A DNA stretch of 64,000 nucleotides from Sphingobium soli (GCF_020782245.1 NZ_JAJGNP010000001.1:124001-188000), one strand, 5' to 3'. Positions 28,980 to 38,879 are shown, counted from the first letter of the stretch. Notes: a model not told the origin generated them from the sequence alone. Made by a program: numbers and translations.

Positions 28980-31621
28980 CAGAATTGAGTCCCCACATTG
29001 AAGGTGATGAGCTTGTTGTCGTCCCCTGGTTCCTTGAGCAGGGCCTTGGCGATGTCGATGCGGAACGGGCCGAAGGGCGAGTTCCAGTTGACGCCAAAGC
29101 CCACCGACAGACGCGGCTTGAGCGTGTCGCCGAGATATTGCTCCTCAAAGCCACCGCTCACAGTGTAGTCGGTGCCAAAGCTGGCCGGGCAGACCGGATT
29201 GGCGGCGGTACCACCCGCGCGCACCTGTGTCTGACCACTTGCATTACAGAAGCCGGCAAACTGGCCATTGCCGTTAATGAGGCCTGGCTCTTTCAAACCG
29301 GCAACCGCGCCTGCATCCATGAAGATCGAGGGGCGCAGACCCATTTCACGCGCGGCCGAACCCAGCGGAATCTGAACTTCCGCGCGGGCAAGATAGTAGA
29401 TTTTTCCGCCCAGCGCGTCGTCTGTCCGGTTGTTACGGCCGGTAATCGGCTCACCGGTTGCGACGCCATCGTCACCTACGGTAGCACTATAATAACGTCT
29501 GACGATACGCGGTCCTACACCACGGATGTCAAAGCCTCGGAATTGCGGCTCACCCAAGAAGAAGCGATCGACCAGACGGATCTTGTCCACTTCCTGCCCA
29601 GACGCGTCCCGCCGTTCGCCTTCCAAGCTGTGGATATACCCGCCCTCGCCCGAAAGCGAGAAGATGAAACCTGCGCCCAAAGGCCAGAATTTCGACGCGG
29701 AAAGGCGGGTCTTGATATATTTGACGTCACCGCCGAGCCCCGCAAAATCCTGGCTCAGCACGACATTGTTGCCGCGCGTCGGCCGGATGCGGTTGTCGCG
29801 CGTGTCATAAATCAGCGAGTAGCCCACCGACGAAGTCGTCCGTTTGCCGATCGCGTCGCACAGATAGCGGCCTGCCAGCAGCGGATCGCACTGACCATCG
29901 GTATAAAACTGGTCCCGATCCAGCGTCACATCGTCAAAGTTGAGGCTATAGCGCAGCGCCAGCGACATATATTCGGTGATCGGCACACCGGCGCGGATCT
30001 GGAAACCCGTGGTGGTCTGCTCGTAGGTGGTGTCGCGATCATTATTGGTCAGATAGCGGAAGCTGTTGAGGTCCCGACGATAGATGTCGCCGCCCAGCGC
30101 GATATTCTTGTCCATGAAATAGGGTTCGGTGAAGCCCACTTCGATCGACTTGGAATAGGCCGAATAATTGACCGACGTGCGCAGTTCCTGGCCCTTGCCA
30201 CGGAAGTTGCGCTGGGTGATCGACGCCGCGACGATGAAGCGCTCCAGCGAGGAGAAACCAGCCGAGAGCGAGAGCTCGCCGGTCGATTTTTCCTGCACAT
30301 TGGTTTCAAGCACGATGCGGTCCGGCGCGGAGCCGGGCTTTTGTTCGATATCCAGCTTTTCCTGGAAGAAGCCGAGCGAATTGATCCGGTCCTTCGACCG
30401 CTTGACCAGGAAGCTGTTGAACGCGTCGCCTTCGGCCAGACGGAATTCGCGGCGGATAACCTTGTCCTGCGTCAGCGTGTTGCCATTGATGTCGACCCGT
30501 TCGACATAGACGCGCGGCGCGTTGGCGATGCGGAAATTAATCCCCATCGTCAGGTCTTCCTTGTTGCGGTTGAAGTCGGGCTGCACGTCGGCAAAGGCAT
30601 AGCCGAACAGGCCGGCCGTCTCACTGAGCGTATCGACCGTGTCCTCGACCTGCTTGGCGTTATACCAGTCGCCCGTCTTCATCGGCAACCGCTTGGTCAG
30701 GCTTTCGCCCGACAGGTCGCGAATGTCCGATTCGACCTTCACATCGCCGAACTTGTAGCGGTCGCCTTCTTCCACCACATAGGTGATAATGAAGTCCTGC
30801 TTATCCGGCGTCAGTTCGGCCACGGCCGAAATCACACGGAAATCGGCATAGCCTTCGGTCAGGTAGAATTGGCGCAGCTTCTGCTGGTCATAGGCCAGAC
30901 GATCGGGATCATAGCTGGTGCCAGATGAAAAGATGCGGAACCAGCGCGACTGTTTCGTCACCATCTCGCTGCGCAGTTCGCCATCGCTGAACTTGTCGTT
31001 GCCGATGATGTTGATCTGGCGAACCTTGGACTTAGGCCCTTCGGAAATTTCAAAGACGATATCGACGCGATTCTGGTCGAGCTGGACCATCTTTGGCTCG
31101 ATGGTCGCGGCGAAGCGGCCCTGGCGGCGATAGAGTTCGACGATGCGCGCGACGTCGGCGCGGACCTTCGACCGGGTATAGATCTGGCGTGGGGCGAGCT
31201 TGATTTCCGGACGGATCTTGTCGTCCTTCAATCGCTTATTGCCTTCCAGCACGATGCGGTTGATGACCGGATTTTCCTTCACCTCGACCGTCAGCGCACC
31301 ATTGTCGTTGCGGATCTGGACGTCGGCGAACAATTCGGTCTCGTAGAGGTCGCGCAGCCCCTGATCGAGGCTTTCCTGGCTATAGGGCTGGCCGATGCGC
31401 AGCTTCGTGTAGGACAGCACCGTGTCCGGCTCCAGCCGCTGCGTGCCGGTGACGGTGATCGACCGGATCGTGCCCTGCGCGGCGGGTGCGGCCGTCGTCG
31501 CAGGCGCAGCCAAAGGCGCGGCGGCATCCTGCGCCATCGCCGGAACCGCCGTGAGGCCCGCGATCATGGTCGTCGCCAACAGGGCGGCCACCATCGGGCG
31601 CTGCCTCATGCTGCTGTTCAT
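28979..31621 (-). CDS. bamA: Outer-membrane protein assembly factor BamA
   Basis: 880 residues from ATG 31621, after GGAGCGG. BamA inserts beta-barrel proteins into the outer membrane. A signal peptide (MNSSMRQRPMVAALLATT, cleaved near AMA) is followed by an Ala-rich stretch, five POTRA domains (about residues 60-450) and a 16-stranded barrel ending in a typical C-terminal aromatic strand (FNVGTQF). The VRGF-type loop appears as QFRGFDIRGVGP. It is downstream of rseP and upstream of skp, the usual envelope-biogenesis order. Confidence 0.96.
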   Translation of the reverse strand: MNSSMRQRPMVAALLATTMIAGLTAVPAMAQDAAAPLAAPATTAAPAAQGTIRSITVTGTQRLEPDTVLSYTKLRIGQPYSQESLDQGLRDLYETELFADVQIRNDNGALTVEVKENPVINRIVLEGNKRLKDDKIRPEIKLAPRQIYTRSKVRADVARIVELYRRQGRFAATIEPKMVQLDQNRVDIVFEISEGPKSKVRQINIIGNDKFSDGELRSEMVTKQSRWFRIFSSGTSYDPDRLAYDQQKLRQFYLTEGYADFRVISAVAELTPDKQDFIITYVVEEGDRYKFGDVKVESDIRDLSGESLTKRLPMKTGDWYNAKQVEDTVDTLSETAGLFGYAFADVQPDFNRNKEDLTMGINFRIANAPRVYVERVDINGNTLTQDKVIRREFRLAEGDAFNSFLVKRSKDRINSLGFFQEKLDIEQKPGSAPDRIVLETNVQEKSTGELSLSAGFSSLERFIVAASITQRNFRGKGQELRTSVNYSAYSKSIEVGFTEPYFMDKNIALGGDIYRRDLNSFRYLTNNDRDTTYEQTTTGFQIRAGVPITEYMSLALRYSLNFDDVTLDRDQFYTDGQCDPLLAGRYLCDAIGKRTTSSVGYSLIYDTRDNRIRPTRGNNVVLSQDFAGLGGDVKYIKTRLSASKFWPLGAGFIFSLSGEGGYIHSLEGERRDASGQEVDKIRLVDRFFLGEPQFRGFDIRGVGPRIVRRYYSATVGDDGVATGEPITGRNNRTDDALGGKIYYLARAEVQIPLGSAAREMGLRPSIFMDAGAVAGLKEPGLINGNGQFAGFCNASGQTQVRAGGTAANPVCPASFGTDYTVSGGFEEQYLGDTLKPRLSVGFGVNWNSPFGPFRIDIAKALLKEPGDDNKLITFNVGTQF

Positions 31622-31706
31622 CGCTGTCACCCGCTCCACCTCAAACGCAAAAAATGTTTCCGTCGCAACAGACGACGCCAAGCCGCGCTTCCCTGCCCGA
31701 AGCGCG

Positions 31707-32840
31707 TCAGCCGATCAAGCCGGACAGGCTTTGCCAAAGCCCGAAAGACGACAAATCGTTGAAAGTCACCAGCAGCATCATCGCCATCAGCACCGCAAGG
31801 CCGGACCTGTAGGCCCATTCCTGCGCCTGCGGACTGACAGGGCGCCGCTGCACTGCCTCGATCCCGTAAAAGAGCAGATGCCCGCCATCAAGCATGGGAA
31901 TTGGCAAGAGGTTGATGAACCCCAAGTTAATCGAGATGAGTGCGACGAAGAAGATGAAGCTTTCCAGCCCCAATGTCGCGGCCTGCCCCGACACCTGCGC
32001 GATCTTGAGCGGCCCGCCCAATTCCTTGACGGATCGGCCGCCACTGACAATCTGACCCAGAGTTTCGACCATGGTCCGCACGATCTGTCCGGTGCGCTCG
32101 ACCGCCACGATTGGCGCGCGCAACAGGCTGACGCGCTCGACCACGGGTTCGCCAGCGCCGATGCCCAGCCGTCCGACACGGAATTTCTGGCCGAAGCCGT
32201 CATCCTCCATGACCGCGCCGATCTTGGTGCGCACCTCCAGCCTTTGCCCGTTCCGCTCGATCGCGACATCCACCGGTTCACCCGGACGGATCCGCGTGTA
32301 CATGACCATGTCGGTATAGGTGTCCATCGTCCGCCCGTTGAAGGACAGGATGCGGTCACCCACCTTGATCCCAGCGGCATCAGCCGCGCTGCCCTGCTCG
32401 ACGATGCCCGCGACCGCCGGCGTGCGGCTTTCGCCATGGACGAAGGCGAAGGTGGCGATGATCAATATGGCGAAAAGGAAATTGATCGCCGGCCCTGCCG
32501 CAACGATGGCCGCGCGTTGCCACAATGGCTTGGCGGGGAAGCTTTCAGCGCGATCGCCGGCCGACATTTCCAGCCAGGCCGGGTCGGTCATGCTGGCCGC
32601 GTTCATATCCCCCTTGAAACGCACATAGCCGCCCAAGGGCAACGCCGCGACGCGCCAGCGGGTGCCGCGCCTGTCCACCCAGGCGAAGAGTTCGGGACCG
32701 AAGCCGATCGAGAAGGCCTCCGCCTTCACTCCGCACCAGCGGCCGACCAGATAATGGCCAAGCTCATGGACGAAGACCAGCGGTCCGATGACCGCCACAA
32801 AGGCCAGCACTGTCAGCAGGAAGCCGGGATTCTGGATCAA
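31707..32840 (-). CDS. rseP: RIP metalloprotease RseP
   Basis: 377 residues. A site-2 intramembrane protease that cleaves membrane-bound anti-sigma factors and signal peptides. The zinc site HELGH is in the first transmembrane helix, a PDZ domain follows (about residues 115-200, VEQGSAADAAGIKVGDRIL), and the third zinc ligand is in LLPIPMLDGGHLLFYG near the C-terminus. The start is TTG at 32840, overlapping the dxr stop by 4 bases, so it is coupled to dxr. Confidence 0.94.
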   Translation of the reverse strand: MIQNPGFLLTVLAFVAVIGPLVFVHELGHYLVGRWCGVKAEAFSIGFGPELFAWVDRRGTRWRVAALPLGGYVRFKGDMNAASMTDPAWLEMSAGDRAESFPAKPLWQRAAIVAAGPAINFLFAILIIATFAFVHGESRTPAVAGIVEQGSAADAAGIKVGDRILSFNGRTMDTYTDMVMYTRIRPGEPVDVAIERNGQRLEVRTKIGAVMEDDGFGQKFRVGRLGIGAGEPVVERVSLLRAPIVAVERTGQIVRTMVETLGQIVSGGRSVKELGGPLKIAQVSGQAATLGLESFIFFVALISINLGFINLLPIPMLDGGHLLFYGIEAVQRRPVSPQAQEWAYRSGLAVLMAMMLLVTFNDLSSFGLWQSLSGLIG

Positions 32841-34003
32841 ACCGTCAATCTTTCCATCGTCTGACCCGCAAACAAGCGGGCCTGCGCGTCGGCCGCCAGC
32901 ACGTCCCCGATCGTGTTGGGCCGCCCCGCGCTATAGCGGTCCAACACATCCTCCACAATCATGGCAATATCAAGGAAGCCGATACGCCCCGCCAGAAAAG
33001 CGGCCACCGCCACTTCGTTCGCGGCATTGAGGATCGCGGGGGTCGCCCCCCCCTCAGCCGCGGCAGCGCGCGCCAGACGCAGCGCAGGAAAACGATCCGG
33101 ATCAGGCGCTTCAAAGTCGAGCCGACCAATGGTTGCGAGGTCCAGCTTCTGACAGGGCGTCGAGATCCGCGCGGGCCAGGCAAGCGCATGGGCGATGGGA
33201 ATGCGCATATCGGGCGACCCCAGTTGCGCAAGAGTCGAACAATCGCGATATTCGACCATCGAGTGGATGACCGATTGCGGATGGACCAATATCTCGATGC
33301 GGTCGAGCCCCACCGGGAACAGATGATCGGCCTCGATGAGTTCCAGTCCCTTGTTCATCATCGTCGCGCTGTCGACGCTGATCTTGGCGCCCATCGACCA
33401 GTTGGGATGCGCCACCGCCTGGGCAGGCGTGATGCCGACCATGTCAGCCCGGCTGCGGGTGCGGAACGGGCCACCGCTGGCGGTCAGGATGATTCTTGAA
33501 ACGTCCTCGATGGAACCGCCAGCAAGGCATTGGAAAATGGCGTTATGCTCACTGTCGACGGGCAACAGGGTCGCGCCGGACTCCCGCGCCGCCGCCATCA
33601 TTAACCCGCCGGCGGATACCAGCGACTCCTTGTTCGCCAACGCCACCGTACCGCCAGACTTCAGGGCAGACATGGTAGGCTCAAGTCCCGCACAGCCGAC
33701 GATCGCGGCCATGGTCCAGTCCGCGCCAGCCTGCGCCGCATCGACGAGCGCCGCTTGCCCCGCCGCCGCTTCGATACCAGATCCCGCCAAAGCGTCCTTG
33801 AGCGCGCCGTACAGCCCGTCCTGCGCGATGACCGCGATTTGCGCGCCGGTCGCCTTTGCCTGGGCCGCCAACCCATCGATATCGCTATGGGCGGTCAGCG
33901 CCACGACCCGGTACGCATCCGGCTCTCGCCGGACGAGGTCGATCGTGGACAGGCCCACAGAGCCAGTTGCGCCAAAGATGGAAACGCTTTTCATACCACT
34001 CAT
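32837..34003 (-). CDS. dxr: 1-deoxy-D-xylulose-5-phosphate reductoisomerase
   Basis: 388 residues. Dxr makes 2-C-methyl-D-erythritol 4-phosphate, the committed step of the MEP isoprenoid pathway, using NADPH. Motifs are GATGSVGLSTIDLV, SEHNAIFQCL, SGGPFR, and GAKISVDSATMMNKGLELIEA with the metal and substrate residues. I choose ATG 34003, which overlaps the cdsA stop (ATGA); a second ATG lies at 33994. A later MEP-pathway gene, ispH, is at 51.2 kb. Confidence 0.96.
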   Translation of the reverse strand: MSGMKSVSIFGATGSVGLSTIDLVRREPDAYRVVALTAHSDIDGLAAQAKATGAQIAVIAQDGLYGALKDALAGSGIEAAAGQAALVDAAQAGADWTMAAIVGCAGLEPTMSALKSGGTVALANKESLVSAGGLMMAAARESGATLLPVDSEHNAIFQCLAGGSIEDVSRIILTASGGPFRTRSRADMVGITPAQAVAHPNWSMGAKISVDSATMMNKGLELIEADHLFPVGLDRIEILVHPQSVIHSMVEYRDCSTLAQLGSPDMRIPIAHALAWPARISTPCQKLDLATIGRLDFEAPDPDRFPALRLARAAAAEGGATPAILNAANEVAVAAFLAGRIGFLDIAMIVEDVLDRYSAGRPNTIGDVLAADAQARLFAGQTMERLTV

Positions 34004-34782
34004 GCCGCCTGCGCCAGTACGGCATAGCATAGGGCCGCCAGCGGCGCGGCCGCGACCACCCCGTCCAGCCGGTCCATCACGCCGCCATGGCCGGGAAGCA
34101 GCGTGCCACTATCCTTGACCCCGGCCCGGCGCTTCATCGCGCTTTCCAGCAGATCACCCAGTTGCGCCGCGACCGCCAGCAGCCCGCTCGCCGCCGCAAG
34201 CTGGATCGGCAGGCCCGCAAATCGGTGGAGGAGGAAGCCCAGCACCAGCGCCGCCAGCACGCCACCAGCTAGACCCGACCATGTCTTGGAAGGGCTGATC
34301 CGGGGTGCCAGCTTGGGCCCACCGATCGACCGCCCCGCGAAATAGGCGCCGATATCTGTCGCCCAAACCAGCCCAAGCGCCCAGAAAGCGAGCAGCAAGC
34401 CATAGGCATAGGGCTGCTGCCCGCGCAAAAACAGCAGAGCGGTGATCGGCACACAAATGTAGGGAACGCCAAGTGCCAGAACGACATTGCGGCTGGTGAA
34501 GGCAATGAAGAAAAATGCCGCCGCTCCGGCGATCAGCACCGGCCAGTCGATGCCCGCCGCCAGGGGACATAACAAAGCGAGGGGGATGGAGACGGCAAAC
34601 ATCGCGGCCTTGCGCTGCTCTACATTCGCGCCGGTCAAATCGCCCCATTCGCCTTGCATCAGCACACCGGCCACGACCAGCAGCACCCAGAAAAGCAGCC
34701 CCCCGGCAAGCAAGGCACCTAGCGCCAGCGCAATGAGTGCGACGCCGACGACGGTCCGGATCCGAAGGTCGCTGACCATCAT
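34000..34782 (-). CDS. cdsA: Phosphatidate cytidylyltransferase
   Basis: 260 residues. An integral membrane enzyme making CDP-diacylglycerol from phosphatidic acid and CTP, the precursor used by pssA at 41.2 kb. Many hydrophobic helices are visible; the family signature is at the C-terminus, with SPSKTWSGLAGG and LLPGHGGVMDRLDG holding the metal-binding aspartates. It begins directly after the uppS stop and overlaps dxr by 4 bases. Confidence 0.95.
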   Translation of the reverse strand: MMVSDLRIRTVVGVALIALALGALLAGGLLFWVLLVVAGVLMQGEWGDLTGANVEQRKAAMFAVSIPLALLCPLAAGIDWPVLIAGAAAFFFIAFTSRNVVLALGVPYICVPITALLFLRGQQPYAYGLLLAFWALGLVWATDIGAYFAGRSIGGPKLAPRISPSKTWSGLAGGVLAALVLGFLLHRFAGLPIQLAAASGLLAVAAQLGDLLESAMKRRAGVKDSGTLLPGHGGVMDRLDGVVAAAPLAALCYAVLAQAA

Positions 34783-35562
34783 TCACAAACCGCCAAAGCG
34801 GCGGTCCCTCATACGAAAGGCGTCCAGCGCCTGCCCCAGCGCCCGGTCGTCGAAATCAGGCCAGAGCAGGTCAGTGAAATAGAGTTCGGCATAGGCCGCC
34901 TGCCACAGCATGAAATTGCTGAGCCGCAATTCGCCCGATGTGCGAATGAGCAGGTCGAGCGGCGGCAGTTCGCAGGTGTCCAGTTCGTTGTCGATGTCGG
35001 TAATGCCGATATCGCTCGCGGCAAGTTCGCCGCGCGCAACCTTTTGCGCGATGCGCTGCGCCGCGCGCACCATCTCATCCTGCGCGCCATAGTTGAGTGC
35101 GATCGCGATGACCGGGCCGCTATTGCCGGCAGTCCGCGCCATCGCACCTTCGATCAGCGTCACCAGCGACGGGTCGAGCGCGCGATAATCGCCGATTACC
35201 TTCAGCCGCACACCGTTTGCGTGAAATTCTTCGATATCGCTCTGGATGAAATGCCGCAGCAGCCCCATCAGATCGGCCACTTCACTCGCCGGCCGTTTCC
35301 AGTTTTCCGACGAAAATGCGTAGAGTGTGAGGCATTCCAGCCCCATGTCCTGCGCGGCGCGCGCTACCCGGCGCACCGCCTCCACCCCGGCGCGATGACC
35401 GGCAATGCGCGGCAGCAGCCGTTTCTTCGCCCAACGGCCGTTGCCGTCCATGATGATGGCGACGTGGCGGGGTCCGGGAGACGGCGCCGCCACGCCATCG
35501 ACGGCGCGCGCGCCACCGACTGACGCGATGCTGGACAGGTTGGACTGGGCGTGTGTGGCCAT
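34783..35562 (-). CDS. uppS: Undecaprenyl diphosphate synthase (cis-prenyltransferase)
   Basis: 259 residues. Makes the C55 lipid carrier for peptidoglycan and glycan synthesis. The catalytic aspartate and phosphate-binding residues are in IIMDGNGRWAKKR (about residues 36-48), followed by GHRAGVEAVRR, LYAFSSENWKRP and the C-terminal RTSGELRLSNFMLWQ and DLLWPDF. The 30-residue N-terminal extension is low-complexity and may be an over-long start. It sits between frr and cdsA in the standard cluster. Confidence 0.95.
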   Translation of the reverse strand: MATHAQSNLSSIASVGGARAVDGVAAPSPGPRHVAIIMDGNGRWAKKRLLPRIAGHRAGVEAVRRVARAAQDMGLECLTLYAFSSENWKRPASEVADLMGLLRHFIQSDIEEFHANGVRLKVIGDYRALDPSLVTLIEGAMARTAGNSGPVIAIALNYGAQDEMVRAAQRIAQKVARGELAASDIGITDIDNELDTCELPPLDLLIRTSGELRLSNFMLWQAAYAELYFTDLLWPDFDDRALGQALDAFRMRDRRFGGL

Positions 35563-35606
35563 CAGGAAGACAATGCGTGCGTTGGCCGCGAAAGGAAAGC
35601 CCCGGC

Positions 35607-36164
35607 TTACTGGCCGAGAATTTCCTTTTCCTTCGCGCTTGTCACGGAATCGATATCCGCGATGGTGGAGTCGGTCAGTTTCTGGACCTCAGTCTCCAGC
35701 CGCTTGCGCTCATCCTCGCTGATTTCGCCCTTTTTTTCATCGGCTTTCAGGTTGTCCATGCCGTCGCGACGGACATTGCGCACAGCAACGCGCGCGCCTT
35801 CGGCATATTTGCTGGCGAGCTTGGCCAGTTCCTTGCGGCGTTCCTCGGTCAGGTCCGGGATCGGCAGACGCAGCGTCTGCCCATCGACAATCGGATTGAG
35901 ACCCAGGCCCGCCGAGCGGATCGCCTTGTCACACGGGCCGACATTGCTCTTGTCCCACACCTGCACCGACAACATGCGCGGCTCAGGCGCCGACACGGTC
36001 GCGACCTGGTTGAGTGGCATATGCGCGCCATAGACTTCGACCGTCACTGGATCGAGCAGTTGCACATTGGCCCGGCCGGTGCGCAGGCCGGTCAGGTCGC
36101 CCTTGAGCGATTCAACCGCACCGGCCATGCGGCGTTCCAGATCGGCTTTGTCATATTGCGGCAT
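35607..36164 (-). CDS. frr: Ribosome recycling factor
   Basis: 185 residues. With EF-G it splits the post-termination ribosome. The family pattern is clear: [21 protein letters not shown] at the N-terminus, [28 protein letters not shown] in the central helices, and the triple-helix end. It starts 6 bases after pyrH stops, so pyrH and frr are co-transcribed. Confidence 0.97.
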   Translation of the reverse strand: MPQYDKADLERRMAGAVESLKGDLTGLRTGRANVQLLDPVTVEVYGAHMPLNQVATVSAPEPRMLSVQVWDKSNVGPCDKAIRSAGLGLNPIVDGQTLRLPIPDLTEERRKELAKLASKYAEGARVAVRNVRRDGMDNLKADEKKGEISEDERKRLETEVQKLTDSTIADIDSVTSAKEKEILGQ

Positions 36165-36170
36165 GAGTTT

Positions 36171-36896
36171 TCAACGCTCCTGATTTTGCACGATCGTCGC
36201 TACGCCTTCGCCCGCAAGAACCTTGGCCAGATTGCCGGTCTCACGAATGTTGAAGACGACGATGGGGATATTATTCTCGCGGCACAGGGCGATGGCGCTG
36301 GCGTCCATCACCTTGAGATTGTCATTGAGCACCTGGTCGAAACCGATGCTGTCATAGCGGGTGGCATCGGCGACCTTCTTGGGATCAGCATTATAGATAC
36401 CATCGACGCTGGTGCCCTTGAACAGGGCATCACAGCTCATTTCCGCCGCCCGCAGCGCCGCAGTCGTATCGGTGGTGAAGAAGGGACTGCCGGTGCCCGC
36501 GGCGAAGATCACGATCCGGCCCTTTTCCATGTGCCGCTCTGCCTTGCGCCGGATATAGGGCTCGCACACGCTGGCCATGGGAATGGCGGACTGGACGCGT
36601 GTGTCATAGCCCAGTTTTTCCAGGGCATTCTGAACGGCAAGCGCGTTCATGACCGTGGCGAGCATACCCATATAGTCGGCGCTTGCCCGGTCAAAGCCGG
36701 CGGCCGCGCCGGCAACACCACGAAAGATGTTGCCTCCCCCGACCACCACGCATAATTCAAATCCCGCATCCTTGGCTGCTGCGATCTCGCCTGCGACGCG
36801 CGCGACGGTATCGGGCTCAATGCCGAACTGCCCCTGCCCCATCAGCACTTCGCCCGACAATTTCAACAATATACGCTTGAAAGCAGGCAGGGTCAT
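36171..36896 (-). CDS. pyrH: Uridylate kinase
   Basis: 241 residues from ATG 36896 ([18 protein letters not shown]). Phosphorylates UMP to UDP. The amino-acid-kinase motifs [20 protein letters not shown] and the C-terminal [18 protein letters not shown] are present. Normally tsf precedes pyrH directly; here a 1.5-kb methyltransferase gene on the other strand lies between them, so pyrH-frr need a promoter of their own within 36897-37283. Confidence 0.96.
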   Translation of the reverse strand: MTLPAFKRILLKLSGEVLMGQGQFGIEPDTVARVAGEIAAAKDAGFELCVVVGGGNIFRGVAGAAAGFDRASADYMGMLATVMNALAVQNALEKLGYDTRVQSAIPMASVCEPYIRRKAERHMEKGRIVIFAAGTGSPFFTTDTTAALRAAEMSCDALFKGTSVDGIYNADPKKVADATRYDSIGFDQVLNDNLKVMDASAIALCRENNIPIVVFNIRETGNLAKVLAGEGVATIVQNQER

Positions 36897-37283
36897 GGGC
36901 GGTAGATCATCCTTGGCGAATGGGCGGGAAGCGGCGCGGACCTTAGTCGGGAGCGGCCACAAAGCCAAGCGGCGTTTATATGCCCAGGAGCCACGGCACG
37001 GAAAAGTGCGCACATCTGGTCGACACTGCCCGAACCAACCCCTCTTGTAGCGCCATTTTGATGGCACTTACCGCCCGCCGCGCTGTTGCGGTGCGCCGGG
37101 TCAATCTGATGCTGATCGATGTCATCGTCTTTCCAGCTGCCAACAGCCGAGGCGGCCTGCACCAATTCATGCCAAATCGGGCGCTCGTCGCCCCGAATGT
37201 AGCGAAATATTGCTGGATCATCTTCCACATTGCGCGCCGCGCGCAAGCTCTGTCTAACCTGCTGCGATATTGAGCAGGGATGA
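36897..37283. other. Gene-free interval upstream of pyrH
   Basis: 387 bases between the divergent pyrH and methyltransferase starts. It is GC-rich with no recognisable gene. The likely elements are a -10-like TATAAA for pyrH (listed separately) and the methyltransferase promoter near 37260. A 132-codon frame on the minus strand crosses it but overlaps both gene starts and is not supported. Confidence 0.5.
36975..37003 (-). promoter_or_regulatory. Possible pyrH promoter
   Basis: On the minus strand TATAAA (36975-36980) sits about 80 bases upstream of the pyrH start, with a poor -35-like TTCCGT 17 bases further up. The AT-rich hexamer stands out in a GC-rich stretch. Confidence 0.3.
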
Positions 37284-38825
37284 ATGATCATGTCAGCGGT
37301 CGATTTTCACGGCTATGACGCCTCTGCTGGCTATACATATGGCTTTTGCCCGGAAATGGCGCCGGACTGGCTCGATCTGTCGGCAATGCTGGCCGGAGCA
37401 GCGCCGGCTCGACGAGATGGCCAAGCGCCCTTCCGCTATCTGGAATTGGGATGCGGCCAGGGCATGGGATTATGCCTGCTGGCTGCTGCCAACCCCCAAG
37501 GCCAGTTTGTCGGCGTCGACTTCCTGCCCGACCATGTCGCCCATGCGCGCGCCGTCGCGCGGGCGGCGGGGCTGACGAACATCCAATTCAGCGATGGTGA
37601 CTTCGTCGCACTGGCGCAGCAGTGGCCGGTCGATTTTGGCCGGTTTGACTATGTCTCCCTGCACGGCGTGTATAGCTGGATCACGCCGCCAGTCCGCACG
37701 GCACTTGTCCGCTGCCTGGGCCAAGCGACAGCATCCGGCGGCCTGGTCTATATCGGCTATAATGCGCAGCCCGGCTGGCTGGGGTCCATGCCGTTCCGTC
37801 ACATCAGCCGCCTGTTGAAGGAGGAAAGCAACCAGCCGAGCGAGGCTGTCATGCAGGCATCGATTGGTCTGTTTGACCGGTTGGCCGCAGGTGGGGCAAA
37901 CAGCTTTCGCATTCTACCCGGCCTGAAAAGCCGGCTTGCCGCCGTAAAGCGCCAAGCGAGCAACTATTTGATCCACGAATATCTGCACGCAGGATGGCAT
38001 CCGCTCTGGCATTCGGAGGTTGCAAAGGAAGTGGCGGGCGAGGGCCTGACGTTCGTCGGCACCGCCTCGCTCGCCGAAACATTGCTCCCCGGCGCGCTGC
38101 CGCCGCTCCTGCGCGCCACGGTCGAAGAACAGGTCAGCAGCGTTCTGCGTATCGATGTTCAGGATCTGGTGATCAACCAGTCCTTTCGCCGCGACGTTTT
38201 TCGTCCCTCTTCTTTATGGCCAACCCCTGCGGGCGATGTGGTGCTCGAAGGGAAAAAAATATATCTGCTAAAACCAGTGGAAGGGGATAGCCTGACCATC
38301 GCTACCAGCTTCAGCGAGATTATCCTGCAGGCCCCCGCCTATGCAGAGATTGTGTCCGCCCTCGACGCCGGCGGGCGGTCGATCGGGGAGTTGCTGGCGC
38401 TGCCCGCGATGCGCAAGCAAGGCAGGTCAAACGCGCTGCAGATCATGGCCCTGCTCCTGCATGCGCGGATCGTGGGCGTGGGGCGAAGCGCACCTGCGCC
38501 GATCCGTGCGGTGCAGGGCCTCAACCGCTTCATCGCCGAAGAAGCATCGCGGGGACGCCGCTATGATCATCTTGCAGCCGCTTCGCTGGGATCGGCGGTG
38601 GTCGCGACGGCCGACGATCTGAGGCTGCTCGACGCATGGCTGGCCGCGAAGGGGCGCATCGACGCTAAGTCCCTGGCTGCAACATGCGCAGACAAGCCTA
38701 TGGGGGATCAGGGCGCGCCGGCTGACGGTCAAACCGCCATCACACCGGACAGAGCGGCCGCCTTCCTTAACCAGACGCTGCCGCGATGGCGCAAGCTGGG
38801 CGCGGTCGCCCAGGGCCAGGCATGA
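37284..38825 (+). CDS. Class I SAM methyltransferase with methyltransferase regulatory domain
   Basis: 513 residues. Residues about 40-200 are a Rossmann methyltransferase (YLELGCGQGMGLCLLAA, FVGVDFLPDHVAHA, SDGDFVAL, FDYVSLHGVYSWI). Residues about 210-500 form the PF10119-type methyltransferase regulatory region found after such domains (HEYLHAGWHPLWHSEVAKE). A start at ATG 37284 or 37290 is equally possible. The substrate is unknown. It lies on the opposite strand between pyrH and tsf, splitting an otherwise conserved translation operon, which suggests insertion in an ancestor. Confidence 0.82.
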   Translation: MIMSAVDFHGYDASAGYTYGFCPEMAPDWLDLSAMLAGAAPARRDGQAPFRYLELGCGQGMGLCLLAAANPQGQFVGVDFLPDHVAHARAVARAAGLTNIQFSDGDFVALAQQWPVDFGRFDYVSLHGVYSWITPPVRTALVRCLGQATASGGLVYIGYNAQPGWLGSMPFRHISRLLKEESNQPSEAVMQASIGLFDRLAAGGANSFRILPGLKSRLAAVKRQASNYLIHEYLHAGWHPLWHSEVAKEVAGEGLTFVGTASLAETLLPGALPPLLRATVEEQVSSVLRIDVQDLVINQSFRRDVFRPSSLWPTPAGDVVLEGKKIYLLKPVEGDSLTIATSFSEIILQAPAYAEIVSALDAGGRSIGELLALPAMRKQGRSNALQIMALLLHARIVGVGRSAPAPIRAVQGLNRFIAEEASRGRRYDHLAAASLGSAVVATADDLRLLDAWLAAKGRIDAKSLAATCADKPMGDQGAPADGQTAITPDRAAAFLNQTLPRWRKLGAVAQGQA

Positions 38826-38827
38826 AA

Positions 38828-38855
38828 AAAGGGGCACTCATGCGAGCGCCCCTTT
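38828..38855. terminator. Terminator between the methyltransferase and tsf
   Basis: AAAGGGGC (38828-38835) pairs with GCCCCTTT (38848-38855), with A-rich and T-rich flanks (CCATTTTT follows). It lies directly after the plus-strand stop and 25 bases beyond the tsf stop, so it can serve both convergent transcripts. Confidence 0.8.
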
Positions 38856-38879
38856 CCATTTTTCGGTCAGGTCGGACGA

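Noticed and set aside
28970..30928. 652-codon plus-strand frame opposite bamA
   Set aside because: Shadow of the bamA third-codon-position bias; no family features.
36893..37291. 132-codon minus-strand frame with a protein-like segment (VEDDPAIFRYIRGDE)
   Set aside because: It overlaps the starts of both pyrH and the divergent methyltransferase, has no ribosome site and matches no family I know. Long frames by chance are common in high-GC DNA.
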